A stretch of DNA of 55,882 nt, taken from NCBI GenBank assembly GCA_902470345.1, contig CABRGB010000005.1:1-55882 (forward strand), given 5' to 3'. A program made the position numbers and the translations under genes. The notes beneath the pieces were generated by a model. It was not told the DNA's origin and made no database searches. It saw only the letters and a list, made by a program, of their open reading frames with translations. This DNA comes from an uncultured Collinsella sp. (GTDB lineage: Bacteria > Actinomycetota > Coriobacteriia > Coriobacteriales > Coriobacteriaceae). This document shows, one piece after another, positions 15,717 through 23,569 of this stretch (position 1 is its first letter; every line of letters starts with the position of its first letter).

Positions 15717-15718
15717 GG

Positions 15719-16660
15719 GTGCCGGCGAATAAGGAACATACCGAAGCTACTCCCTCGTCGCTCGCCGTGGCGGCGGGGGAGTATCTCGATTACCTTGCGG
15801 TCGAGCGGGGTTTGGCGCGCAATACGATTGCGGCCTACCGTCGTGACCTGACGACGTACTGCGCCTATCTGGAGCGGGCTGACATTGCGTCTTTTGAAGA
15901 TGTGACCCGTCAGGTCGTGGAGGACTTTGTTGCCGATCGCCGCGACGGAGGCTATTCCGACGCCTCGGTGGAGCGCGCGCTTGCTGCCGTGAAGGGCCTG
16001 CATGCCTTTTTGGTGCGCGATGGGGCCGTGGCCCAAAACCCGACGGCGGCGTTGCGCCTGCCCAAAAAGGCAGATCGCCTGCCGGAATACCTTTCGGTGG
16101 AGGATGTCTCGGCACTGCTCGATCAAGACTTTCCCGAGGGCGAGATGGGGCTGCGCGATCATGCCATCTTGGAAGTGCTCTACGGATGCGGTTTGCGTGT
16201 GAGTGAGCTGGTTGGGCTCGATGTGGGCGATATCCATATTGATGACGGGTTTGTCCTGGTGCGCGGTAAGGGCTCCAAGGAGCGTCTGGCCCCGTTGGTG
16301 GGAAGCGCGGCTCGCGCCCTGACACACTATATAGGTGATGGGCGCACACTCCTGGCCGCCCATGCTCACGGGACGGAGACCTCGGCGGTCTTTTTAAATA
16401 AGAACGGACGTCGCCTGTCGCGCCAGGCCGTGCATGCGATATGCGAGCGGTATGGGCGCCAAGTGGGGCTGGTGGGGCTCCATCCCCACACCTTGCGCCA
16501 CTCCTTTGCCACCCACATGCTCGCGGGCGGTGCCGACTTGCGTGTGCTGCAGGAGATTTTGGGCCATGCCGATATTTCGACCACGCAGGTCTACACGCAT
16601 GTCGACCGCACGCAACTGACCGAGGTCTATCTGGCGGCGCATCCGCTGGCACATCGCTAG
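15719..16660 (+). CDS. xerD: Tyrosine recombinase XerD-like
   Basis: A 313-residue site-specific recombinase. The N-terminal SAM-like DNA-binding domain (YLDYLAVERGLARNTIAAYRR...) is followed by the catalytic domain. Its residues are visible: Arg in GCGLRVSELVGL near 160, Lys in GKGSKERL, His-x-x-Arg in HPHTLRHSFATHML, His in LGHADIS, and the nucleophile Tyr in TTQVYTHV near residue 291. Xer recombinases resolve chromosome dimers at dif during division. Whether this is the housekeeping XerD or a sole Xer cannot be judged. Translation begins at GTG 15719, two bases after pyrG. No phage or integron features flank it, which supports a chromosomal housekeeping role. Confidence 0.92.
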   Translation: MPANKEHTEATPSSLAVAAGEYLDYLAVERGLARNTIAAYRRDLTTYCAYLERADIASFEDVTRQVVEDFVADRRDGGYSDASVERALAAVKGLHAFLVRDGAVAQNPTAALRLPKKADRLPEYLSVEDVSALLDQDFPEGEMGLRDHAILEVLYGCGLRVSELVGLDVGDIHIDDGFVLVRGKGSKERLAPLVGSAARALTHYIGDGRTLLAAHAHGTETSAVFLNKNGRRLSRQAVHAICERYGRQVGLVGLHPHTLRHSFATHMLAGGADLRVLQEILGHADISTTQVYTHVDRTQLTEVYLAAHPLAHR

Positions 16661-16699
16661 CACCTCGCTGACCTGCATATTTATAAATATTAAAGGAGG

Positions 16700-16763
16700 C
16701 GGGCCCCAGATTGCCGAGACGCACTTTTGCGCGCATGGCCAATCTGGGGCCCGTCCCATTTTT
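16700..16763 (+). terminator. Long-stem terminator between xerD and the dcw cluster
   Basis: A 14-bp perfect stem (16700-16713 with 16740-16753) with a 26-base loop is followed by TCCCATTTTTC. The large loop is unusual for a simple terminator but recurs at other junctions in this window. Confidence 0.75.
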
Positions 16764-16944
16764 CGCTAGACACCGACGCGGCGGTGGGCCGTGTGTGTCG
16801 TGGGTGGGGGAGTTTGGGGGCGATGTGAACGGCGTGTAAGGGGACGTAAAAATCGCCTCAAGGTCAACTTGAAGGTTGAGGTTCGCGGGCGTGGTTCTAC
16901 AGGTGGCACCCTGTCTTTGCTGCAAACACAACATATTGTGTTTT

Positions 16945-16958
16945 CGAACATATGCTCG
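16945..16958. promoter_or_regulatory. SOS (LexA)-like box upstream of mraZ
   Basis: CGAACATATGCTCG matches the gram-positive/actinobacterial SOS consensus CGAAC-N4-GTTCG at nine of ten fixed positions. One such match could arise by chance in a window this long, so the call is tentative. Confidence 0.35.
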
Positions 16959-16982
16959 GGGGTGTTTTACAACATATTGAGG

Positions 16983-17017
16983 GTGGAGTGGTGGGGTGGA
17001 GTGGGGGAAGGGGTGGG
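16983..17017 (+). promoter_or_regulatory. Candidate MraZ operator (GTGGG repeats)
   Basis: GTGGG occurs at 16991, 17001 and 17013, with related GTGGA before. MraZ in other bacteria binds direct repeats of TGGG or GTGGG about 10 bp apart in the promoter of its own operon. The third unit is two bases out of phase. Confidence 0.45.
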
Positions 17018-17122
17018 GAAAGGTGTTGAAAAATGGGGCGGTTCCCCATATTATTGATGACGTCGACAGGCGGGGTGGTTCCCCGCGTACGTGCCATCTG
17101 AGTAACCGAGGGGAGGGCGCAC

Positions 17123-17557
17123 ATGGGAATGACGGGTGCATACGAGCGCAATCTCGATGCAAAAGGTCGTCTATCCCTGCCTGCACCCCTTCGCGAGGAG
17201 CTTGGAGAGCACGTTCGCGTGTTCAAAGCCCTGGATGTCGATGCTCTGTACGTGTTCTCTGCCGAGGCCTTCGATAAGTGGGTCGAAGGACTCTTCGCGG
17301 GTCGTGAGGGCCACGAGGGTTTTAACCCGCGTGACATCAACGACCAGAAGCTCATGAGGGCGATCAACAAGCGCACCACGTCGATGGATGTGGACAGCGC
17401 GGGTCGTATCGGTCTTTCTGAGTCTCTCCGCAAGCAGGCGAACCTTGACCGCGAGGTCACGGTTGTGGGCAACTACGACCACCTTGAGGTTTGGGACCGC
17501 GCTACGGCCGATGAGGACGATGACGACGAGGCCCTGCTGGACCTCTTCTTCTCGTAA
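17123..17557 (+). CDS. mraZ: Transcriptional regulator MraZ
   Basis: A 144-residue DNA-binding protein with two SpoVT/AbrB-like (MraZ) repeats. The repeats are marked by NLDAKGRLSLPAPLRE near residues 9-25 and MDVDSAGRIGLSESLRK near 88-105, both with the conserved D-x-x-G-R. In other bacteria MraZ binds GTGGG repeats and modulates the dcw cluster. An acidic C-terminal tail (EDDDDEALLDLFF) extends the usual end. The ATG is preceded by GAGGGGAGGG. It is the first gene of the dcw operon, 20 bp before rsmH. Confidence 0.95.
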   Translation: MGMTGAYERNLDAKGRLSLPAPLREELGEHVRVFKALDVDALYVFSAEAFDKWVEGLFAGREGHEGFNPRDINDQKLMRAINKRTTSMDVDSAGRIGLSESLRKQANLDREVTVVGNYDHLEVWDRATADEDDDDEALLDLFFS

Positions 17558-17577
17558 GGGCAAGGCACGAGTAACGG

Positions 17578-18543
17578 ATGGAGCGTGGGATCTTGACACA
17601 AGAATATCGGCATGAACCTGTCATGCTCGGCGAAGTGCTTGAGTCGCTGCAGCTAAAGAGCGGTTCCGTCGTCTGCGACTGCACCCTTGGCGGTGCCGGC
17701 CATTCGGTAAAGATGGCCGCGCAGGTGGGGGAGACCGGCCTTTTACTCGGCGTCGATCAGGACGACATGGCCCTCGAGGCCGCTGGCGCCCGTCTGGACC
17801 GCGAGGTTCCCGGCGTACCGCACCAGCTGCTGAAGGGCAACTTCGGCGACTTGGACGAGCTGCTTTGCTCGGCCGAGGTGCCTGGGGTCGATGGCTTCCT
17901 GTTCGACTTGGGCGTTTCGTCGCCGCAACTCGATATCCCTGGCAGGGGCTTTTCGTACAACGAGGACGCCCCATTGGACATGCGGATGGATCCGGGTAAC
18001 AACACCTTAAACGCAGCTGAGGTCATCAACACCTATAACGAACACGACCTCGCCCGGATTCTACGCGTCTACGGCGAAGAGAAGTTCGCCTCGCAGATCG
18101 CGCGCGAGATCGTGCGCCGCCGCGAGCATGAGCCGATCGAAACCACCGGTCAGTTTGTCGAGATCATCAAGGCTGGCATCCCCGCTGCCGCTCGTCGGCA
18201 TGGCGGACACCCAGCCAAGAAAAGTTTCCAGGCCATTCGCATCGAGGTCAATCACGAACTCGATGTGCTCGAGCGAGGGCTTGACGCCGCCACAAGGTGG
18301 CTCAACCCGGGCGGACGCATCTGCGTCATCTCGTATCACTCGCTCGAGGACCGTATCGTAAAGAACCACTTTAAGGAGATGAGCCAGGGGTGCACGTGTC
18401 CGCCGGAGATTCCGGTGTGCGTGTGCGGCAACGTGCCGATACTCAAGGTCATCACCCGCAAACCCCTGGTTGCCCAACCCGATGAGGTTGCGCGCAACCC
18501 TCGGGCGAGATCAGCCAAGATCCGCGTGGCGCAGCGTCTGTAG
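17578..18543 (+). CDS. rsmH: 16S rRNA (cytosine1402-N4)-methyltransferase RsmH
   Basis: Methylates N4 of C1402 in 16S rRNA using SAM. The 321 residues match the family. Typical segments are HEPVMLGEVLESL at the N-terminus, the SAM loop CDCTLGGAGHS near 36-46, FDLGVSSPQLD near 110, and SYHSLEDRIVKNHF near 252. A cysteine-rich segment, CTCPPEIPVCVC, is usual for the family. The start is set by the family N-terminus. It follows mraZ by 20 bp and precedes ftsL by 90 bp, the standard dcw order. Confidence 0.96.
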   Translation: MERGILTQEYRHEPVMLGEVLESLQLKSGSVVCDCTLGGAGHSVKMAAQVGETGLLLGVDQDDMALEAAGARLDREVPGVPHQLLKGNFGDLDELLCSAEVPGVDGFLFDLGVSSPQLDIPGRGFSYNEDAPLDMRMDPGNNTLNAAEVINTYNEHDLARILRVYGEEKFASQIAREIVRRREHEPIETTGQFVEIIKAGIPAAARRHGGHPAKKSFQAIRIEVNHELDVLERGLDAATRWLNPGGRICVISYHSLEDRIVKNHFKEMSQGCTCPPEIPVCVCGNVPILKVITRKPLVAQPDEVARNPRARSAKIRVAQRL

Positions 18544-18633
18544 ACGCGACTGCGCGATATTGGACCTCCCGCTCGTACCACAAACGAAGCTTAAACACAC
18601 TACCAACGTACTCGGGATGGGAGGCGGCATATC

Positions 18634-19104
18634 ATGGGCTACAACACTTCAAACGCAGCACTCGCCTATGATATGAACGCCATGCCCGCCTATCGTGAGG
18701 CACCGCAGGCCCCCGTTGCTCCCCGCGAGCAGCGCACGCCGCGCTTTGATGTCTACACGGGCGCGGGCCGTCAGGCAAACCAGGCGGTAAGCCCGGTTTT
18801 CATGAGCGTTCTTAAAACGTTTTGCATCATTGCGGCCATCTTCATGACGATCGGTGTCGCCCGTGTGGCGCTCGCCGGCATTACGGCCCAGGTGCTCAAC
18901 AGCAACGCCGCGCTTACCAACACGCTCGAGAAGGCGACCGACGAGAGCTCCGACCTGGAGGTCATGCATTCGGTCTATGGTGCCGACACTCGCATTCGCG
19001 ACCTTGCGGGCGCTTATGGCATGGTGGAGCCCAGCGAGAGCGTTACACTTGACTTTTCGCAGGATGCAGCCGCGGGCGCTAGCTCGACCGCGACCGCTCA
19101 GTAA
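18634..19104 (+). CDS. ftsL: FtsL-like cell division protein
   Basis: A 156-residue single-pass membrane protein. A Pro/Arg-rich cytoplasmic N-terminus of about 60 residues is followed by a hydrophobic helix (VLKTFCIIAAIFMTIGVARVAL, about residues 58-82) and a short extracellular helical segment with a leucine pattern. Size, topology and place between rsmH and ftsI point to FtsL, a bitopic divisome scaffold that works with FtsB/DivIC and FtsQ. FtsL is poorly conserved in sequence, so the call rests on position and topology. GGAGG upstream supports the ATG. Confidence 0.7.
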   Translation: MGYNTSNAALAYDMNAMPAYREAPQAPVAPREQRTPRFDVYTGAGRQANQAVSPVFMSVLKTFCIIAAIFMTIGVARVALAGITAQVLNSNAALTNTLEKATDESSDLEVMHSVYGADTRIRDLAGAYGMVEPSESVTLDFSQDAAAGASSTATAQ

Positions 19105-19121
19105 CAAGACGGTAGCTGAGT

Positions 19122-20987
19122 ATGACAAATGACTATCGCCGCGGCTCCGACGGGGGTCGCGGTTCTGGACGTCCCTCATCGCGGGGACGTTCTGGTTATC
19201 AAGGAACGGGTCGGCCATCTTACAACGCGAGGCCGTCCTATGGCAACGACCCCGCGTCGCGTCTCCGTGGCTCGAATGGTCCTCAAATGCATAACACCAG
19301 ACCGCGCAAGAGCTCGTCGACCGAATGGCTCACGGGCACGCCGCTGCCCCGTCGCAAAGCCGTCATGGGCTTCATCGGGTTTGGCTTGGGTTTGGGCGTC
19401 CTTCGCCTTGCCGACTATCAAATCGTGGAAGCCGATAAGCTACGCGACCGTGCCGATGCACGTCGCTTGCTTGCGCAGACGCTGTATGCCAAGCGCGGTA
19501 CCATCTACGACCGTAACGGCAACGTGCTGACGTCGTCGGTCGAATGCCGCAACATCGCCGTGAATCCTCAGCTTATCGAGGACGTTGACAAGACGGTATC
19601 GGCGCTGGTCAAAGCTACGGGAATCGATAAAGAGACCTGTCGCGAGCTCGTTGAGTCGGATGGCACCTGGGTGTATATCAAACGTCAGGTGGACGAGGAC
19701 GATGCCACGGCGCTGGAGAAAAAGAATCTGCCAGGCGTGCTCTTTGAGCAGGCCATGAAGCGCGTGTACCCCTACGGCAACCTGGCATCGCAGGTGCTTG
19801 GCGTGGTAAACGTGGACAACGACGGTCTGACGGGCCTCGAAAAACAGTACAACAAGCTTTTGACCGGAACGAACGGTTCGCTGGTGCGCGAGCGGGCGAG
19901 GGACGGTAGCTATATCGCGGGCGGCGCCTATAAGAAGGTTGCCGCGGTGGACGGCGTGGACATCGTGACGACGCTCGATGTCAATATCCAGCGTGCCGCC
20001 GAGGACGCCCTGGCCGAGGCGGTCGAAAAGACCAAGGCCAAGAATGGCTCGGCCCTGGTCACCGATCCCACGACGGGCGAGATTCTGGCGGCATGCTCGT
20101 ATCCGACATATGACCAGACCGATCTGGAAAACGCCAAGACCGAGGACATGAACTTGCGCCTGGTTACCGATGCCTACGAGCCCGGCTCGGTCTTTAAGAC
20201 GCTCGTGGCCGGTGCCGGCTTCGACTTGGGCGCCGTGCGTTCGAGCACGTCGTTTGAGGTGCCGGCGAGCATTAAGGTTGGCGACGACACCGTTACCGAC
20301 GCCGACAAGCGCGACTACACCATGACCATGGACGTGCGCGAGATGATGCGCCGTTCGTCCAATGTGGGCTTTGTCCTGGTGGGACGCAAGATCGGTGCCG
20401 ATGATTTTGCCACCTATGTGGACAAGTGGGGTATCGGCCATAGCTCCGGTGTCGATTTTCCGGGTGAGAGTCTGGGCATCGTCAAGGAGCGCGACCAGTA
20501 CGACGGCGCCACGCTGGGCTCGATGAGCTTTGGCCAGGCGCTGTCCGTCTCGCCGATTGAGGTCGCACGTGCCGTGGGCGGCATCGCGAACGACGGCGTG
20601 ATGATGACGCCGCACTTCTATAAGTCCAGCAAGGGCGATGAGAAGGACTGGGGCGAAGGCGAGCGTGCGATTTCGGAGGACGCTGCCGCCCAGGTGACAT
20701 CGTGCATGCAGACGGTCGTGTCCGAAGGCACGGGCGTTGGCGGTGCGGTCGATGGCTATGACGTGGCGGGCAAGACCGGTACGGCCGAGCGTGCTGACGA
20801 GAACGGCGGTTACCTCAAGGAGAACTACATGTCGTCCTTTATGGGCTTTGCGCCGGCACAATCGCCCAAGGTGCTGTGCTATATCACACTCGATGGAACG
20901 CCGAGCGGCTCGGATGCCGCCGCGGTGCCATTCCAGTCCATTATGGCCAACGCGCTCGACGTGCTGGGTATCCCGCGCACGAAGTAG
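19122..20987 (+). CDS. ftsI: Penicillin-binding protein, septal transpeptidase (FtsI/PBP2B type)
   Basis: A class B high-molecular-weight PBP of 621 residues that cross-links septal peptidoglycan outside the membrane. A disordered Gly/Arg/Ser/Tyr-rich cytoplasmic tail of about 75 residues precedes one membrane helix (MGFIGFGLGLGVLRLADYQI, about 82-102). The dimerisation motif RGTIYDRNGNVL follows at about 125. The transpeptidase motifs are SVFK near residue 356, SSN near 410 and KTGTA near 549. No PASTA repeats are present at the C-terminus. The position after ftsL and before murF is standard for the division-specific PBP. Confidence 0.94.
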   Translation: MTNDYRRGSDGGRGSGRPSSRGRSGYQGTGRPSYNARPSYGNDPASRLRGSNGPQMHNTRPRKSSSTEWLTGTPLPRRKAVMGFIGFGLGLGVLRLADYQIVEADKLRDRADARRLLAQTLYAKRGTIYDRNGNVLTSSVECRNIAVNPQLIEDVDKTVSALVKATGIDKETCRELVESDGTWVYIKRQVDEDDATALEKKNLPGVLFEQAMKRVYPYGNLASQVLGVVNVDNDGLTGLEKQYNKLLTGTNGSLVRERARDGSYIAGGAYKKVAAVDGVDIVTTLDVNIQRAAEDALAEAVEKTKAKNGSALVTDPTTGEILAACSYPTYDQTDLENAKTEDMNLRLVTDAYEPGSVFKTLVAGAGFDLGAVRSSTSFEVPASIKVGDDTVTDADKRDYTMTMDVREMMRRSSNVGFVLVGRKIGADDFATYVDKWGIGHSSGVDFPGESLGIVKERDQYDGATLGSMSFGQALSVSPIEVARAVGGIANDGVMMTPHFYKSSKGDEKDWGEGERAISEDAAAQVTSCMQTVVSEGTGVGGAVDGYDVAGKTGTAERADENGGYLKENYMSSFMGFAPAQSPKVLCYITLDGTPSGSDAAAVPFQSIMANALDVLGIPRTK

Positions 20988-21112
20988 GGGGTTACAATCT
21001 TGAGCGTGGTCTGCCGTTTGATCTGAAGGGTGTTCACATGCCCTGCACCACGCGCGCATGGCACTGGGATACAATACGCCGATAGCAATATTAGGTTTAC
21101 AGGGGAGCTGCA

Positions 21113-22537
21113 ATGATAGAGATCGCCGTCAACAACCTCGCGGCCTCAACGGGGGCCCGAACCGTGACGGAAGAAGTCGATCGGGTATGCCGCGGGTGCG
21201 TTATCGACTCGCGTCAGGTCGAGGAAGGGACGATCTTTGTCGCCTTCCCCGGCGAAAAGGTCGACGGCAATGATTTTGCCTCCCGTGCCATCGAGTCGGG
21301 TGCCGGTGCCGTCGTGATGACGCGCGAGCCCGATGCCGAGCTGGTTTCGTTGGCGCAGGACAAGGGATGCGCCATCTTGCTGACTGACGACCCCGTGGAG
21401 TTCTTGCTGCGCTTGGCGCACGTATATCGCTTGGAGCTTGGCTGCCTGGTCGTCGGCATTACCGGTTCGATTGGCAAGACGACGACCAAGGACGTGCTCG
21501 CCGCCGTGCTCGCCAAGCGTTATCGCGTCTGGGCCACGAAGGGCAATTTCAACAACTTGATCGGCATGCCGCTCACGGTGCTTTCCGCTCCGGCCGATAC
21601 CGAGGTCCTGGTGCTCGAGATGGGCATGAACCATTTTCATGAGATTGAGCGCCTGTCCCAGTCTGCCAACCCCAATCTTGCCATCGTGAGCAAGATCGGA
21701 ACCTCCCACATCGGCATCCTGGGCAGCCGCGAGAACATCGCTCGCGCCAAGTCCGAGATTGTCCAGGGCATGTGCGCCGCCGGCGACTTCTCGCCGTTGC
21801 TGGTTTTGGGCGGCGAGGACGACTTTACGCCGTTCATTCGCGATACGTTCGCCCAGCCTGCGGGTATTGACGTGATGCTGGCCGGTGTCTCGGACGACGA
21901 CGAGGTCCGCGCGCGCGACATTCGCGTCGACGACGAGGGGCATCCGGTCTTTACGCTCGACTTTGGTCAGGGCGACACGGTCGATACCATGCTGGCCATT
22001 CCCGGCGTGCAGTCCGTGCCCAATGCCGTCAAGGCCGCCGCGGTCGCCTATCGTCTGGGCGTGACGCCCGAGCAGATCGATGCTGCCTTTAGGGGCCTTA
22101 CGATCACCGGTCACCGTCAGGAGATCAAGCGCGCCAAGAGCGGAGCACGCATCATCGACGACTCCTATAACGCCAGTGCCGAGTCTATGGCTGCCGGCCT
22201 CGATTTGCTGTGCTCGCTCATCTGCGACGGTTCGCGCATGGCGATCCTGGGGGAGATGGGCGAGATGGGCGACGAGGCTCCCCGCATGCATGAGCTCGTG
22301 GGCGCCTATGCCGCCGCCAAGAAGCTCGACATGCTCGCGTGCGTTGGCGGCGAGCTGGCTCAGCTCATGGCCGATGCCGCACGTATGATGGGTATGGATG
22401 AGGACCGCATCCAGGTGTTCTCCGATTATCAGCAGGTGCTCGACCGCATGGGCGGCGCGCTTGAAAATCATGATGTTGTACTGGTTAAGGGTTCCCGTTT
22501 TGTTGAGCTCGACCGCTTTGTGGAAGGTGTGTGCTAG
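21113..22537 (+). CDS. murF: UDP-MurNAc-tripeptide--D-Ala-D-Ala ligase
   Basis: Adds D-Ala-D-Ala to the UDP-MurNAc tripeptide with ATP, the last cytoplasmic step of precursor assembly. It has 474 residues. The N-terminal domain contains CVIDSRQVEEGTIFVAF, which in MurF binds the nucleotide precursor. The ATP loop GSIGKTTTKD is near 119, and EMGMNHFHEIERLSQ and ILGEMGEMGDEA are MurF-like. The ATG has GGGGAG upstream. A 125-bp gap after ftsI has no terminator. murE, which normally lies just before murF, is missing from this cluster. Confidence 0.95.
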   Translation: MIEIAVNNLAASTGARTVTEEVDRVCRGCVIDSRQVEEGTIFVAFPGEKVDGNDFASRAIESGAGAVVMTREPDAELVSLAQDKGCAILLTDDPVEFLLRLAHVYRLELGCLVVGITGSIGKTTTKDVLAAVLAKRYRVWATKGNFNNLIGMPLTVLSAPADTEVLVLEMGMNHFHEIERLSQSANPNLAIVSKIGTSHIGILGSRENIARAKSEIVQGMCAAGDFSPLLVLGGEDDFTPFIRDTFAQPAGIDVMLAGVSDDDEVRARDIRVDDEGHPVFTLDFGQGDTVDTMLAIPGVQSVPNAVKAAAVAYRLGVTPEQIDAAFRGLTITGHRQEIKRAKSGARIIDDSYNASAESMAAGLDLLCSLICDGSRMAILGEMGEMGDEAPRMHELVGAYAAAKKLDMLACVGGELAQLMADAARMMGMDEDRIQVFSDYQQVLDRMGGALENHDVVLVKGSRFVELDRFVEGVC

Positions 22538-22540
22538 CCC

Positions 22541-23560
22541 ATGTTCGGCAATCCCTCGTATCCTACGTATCAGGCCTTTTTGGGACTTGGCATCGCTGCC
22601 GCCTTTGCGTTGCTGCTTATGCCGTGGTGGATCAAGCTGCTGAAGGTCGAGGGTATCGGCCAACAGGTCCGAGCCGACGGCCCCAAGCGTCATTTGATTA
22701 AACAGGGTACGCCGACCATGGGCGGCGTCATCATCCTTGTCGCGATCTCGCTGACCTGCCTGCTGATGGGCAAGCTCACCACCGAGCTCGTGCTCGTGCT
22801 GCTTGCCACGCTGGCCACCGGCGTTCTGGGTCTCATCGACGACCTGACCTCCGTCACGCATGGTCGCTCGCTCGGCCTGACGCCTCACGCCAAGATGATC
22901 GGTCTGACCATCATCTGCGTCACTTTTACCGTGCTCGCCGTCAATTGGTGCGGCGTCGCCCCCGAGATTCGTTTTCCCGGCGGCCTGACGATTGACCTCG
23001 GTGTTCTTTCGACCACCATCTGCGGCCTTTCGTTTCCGTGGCTCTACATTGTATTTTGCTGGCTGATGATCGCCGGTCTTTCCAATGCCGTGAACCTGAC
23101 CGATGGTCTGGACGGCCTTGCCGGCGGCACTTCCATGATCGCCATGCTCGCCATGGCTGCCATGGCGTTTTTGCACGGTGACGTGAACCTGTCCATCTTC
23201 TGCACGGCGTGCGCCGGTGCCTGCCTGGGCTTTTTGTGGTTCAATTGCTACCCGGCGAGCATCTTTATGGGCGATACCGGCTCGCTTGCCCTGGGTGCCG
23301 CTTTTGCCTGCACCTCCATCATGACCAACACCGAGGTCGTTTCCCTCATCATCGGCGGTCTGTTTATCGTCGAGACCCTGTCGGTCATGATCCAGGTCGT
23401 CTATTTCCACTTTACGCACAAGCGCGTCTTCCTTATGGCGCCCATTCATCATCATTTCGAAAAGAAGGGCTGGGCCGAGACCAAGGTCGTTATCCGTTTT
23501 TGGATTATCGCCGCGGCCTTTGGCGCCGTTGGCCTCGCCCTGTTCTTCCAGTTGGGATAG
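22541..23560 (+). CDS. mraY: Phospho-N-acetylmuramoyl-pentapeptide-transferase
   Basis: Moves phospho-MurNAc-pentapeptide to undecaprenyl phosphate, giving lipid I, at the inner face of the membrane. It is a 339-residue polytopic protein with about ten helices. Typical motifs are GTPTMGGVIILV near 62, the aspartate pair in LGLIDDLTSV near 95, NAVNLTDGLDGLAGG near 183, MGDTGSLALGAA near 242, and the C-terminal MAPIHHHFEKKGWAETKV. It starts three bases after the murF stop, so coupling is likely. Confidence 0.97.
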   Translation: MFGNPSYPTYQAFLGLGIAAAFALLLMPWWIKLLKVEGIGQQVRADGPKRHLIKQGTPTMGGVIILVAISLTCLLMGKLTTELVLVLLATLATGVLGLIDDLTSVTHGRSLGLTPHAKMIGLTIICVTFTVLAVNWCGVAPEIRFPGGLTIDLGVLSTTICGLSFPWLYIVFCWLMIAGLSNAVNLTDGLDGLAGGTSMIAMLAMAAMAFLHGDVNLSIFCTACAGACLGFLWFNCYPASIFMGDTGSLALGAAFACTSIMTNTEVVSLIIGGLFIVETLSVMIQVVYFHFTHKRVFLMAPIHHHFEKKGWAETKVVIRFWIIAAAFGAVGLALFFQLG

Positions 23561-23569
23561 TGGTCTTTC

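Larger units (their letters stand above)
16764..17122 (+). promoter_or_regulatory. Regulatory region upstream of mraZ and the dcw operon
   Basis: This 359-bp stretch has no credible gene. It holds a 20-bp palindrome AAACACAA-CATA-TTGTGTTT (16924-16943), an SOS-like box (16945-16958), a second CAACATATTG (16970-16979) repeating the palindrome core, and a G-rich run with GTGGG units (16983-17017). Together these suggest several transcription factors act on the dcw promoter. Confidence 0.5.

Noticed and set aside
16791..17057. 88-codon frame between xerD and mraZ
   Set aside because: Its composition (runs of Gly, Val, Trp) reflects the G-rich operator region. It lacks a ribosome site and crosses the regulatory palindrome.
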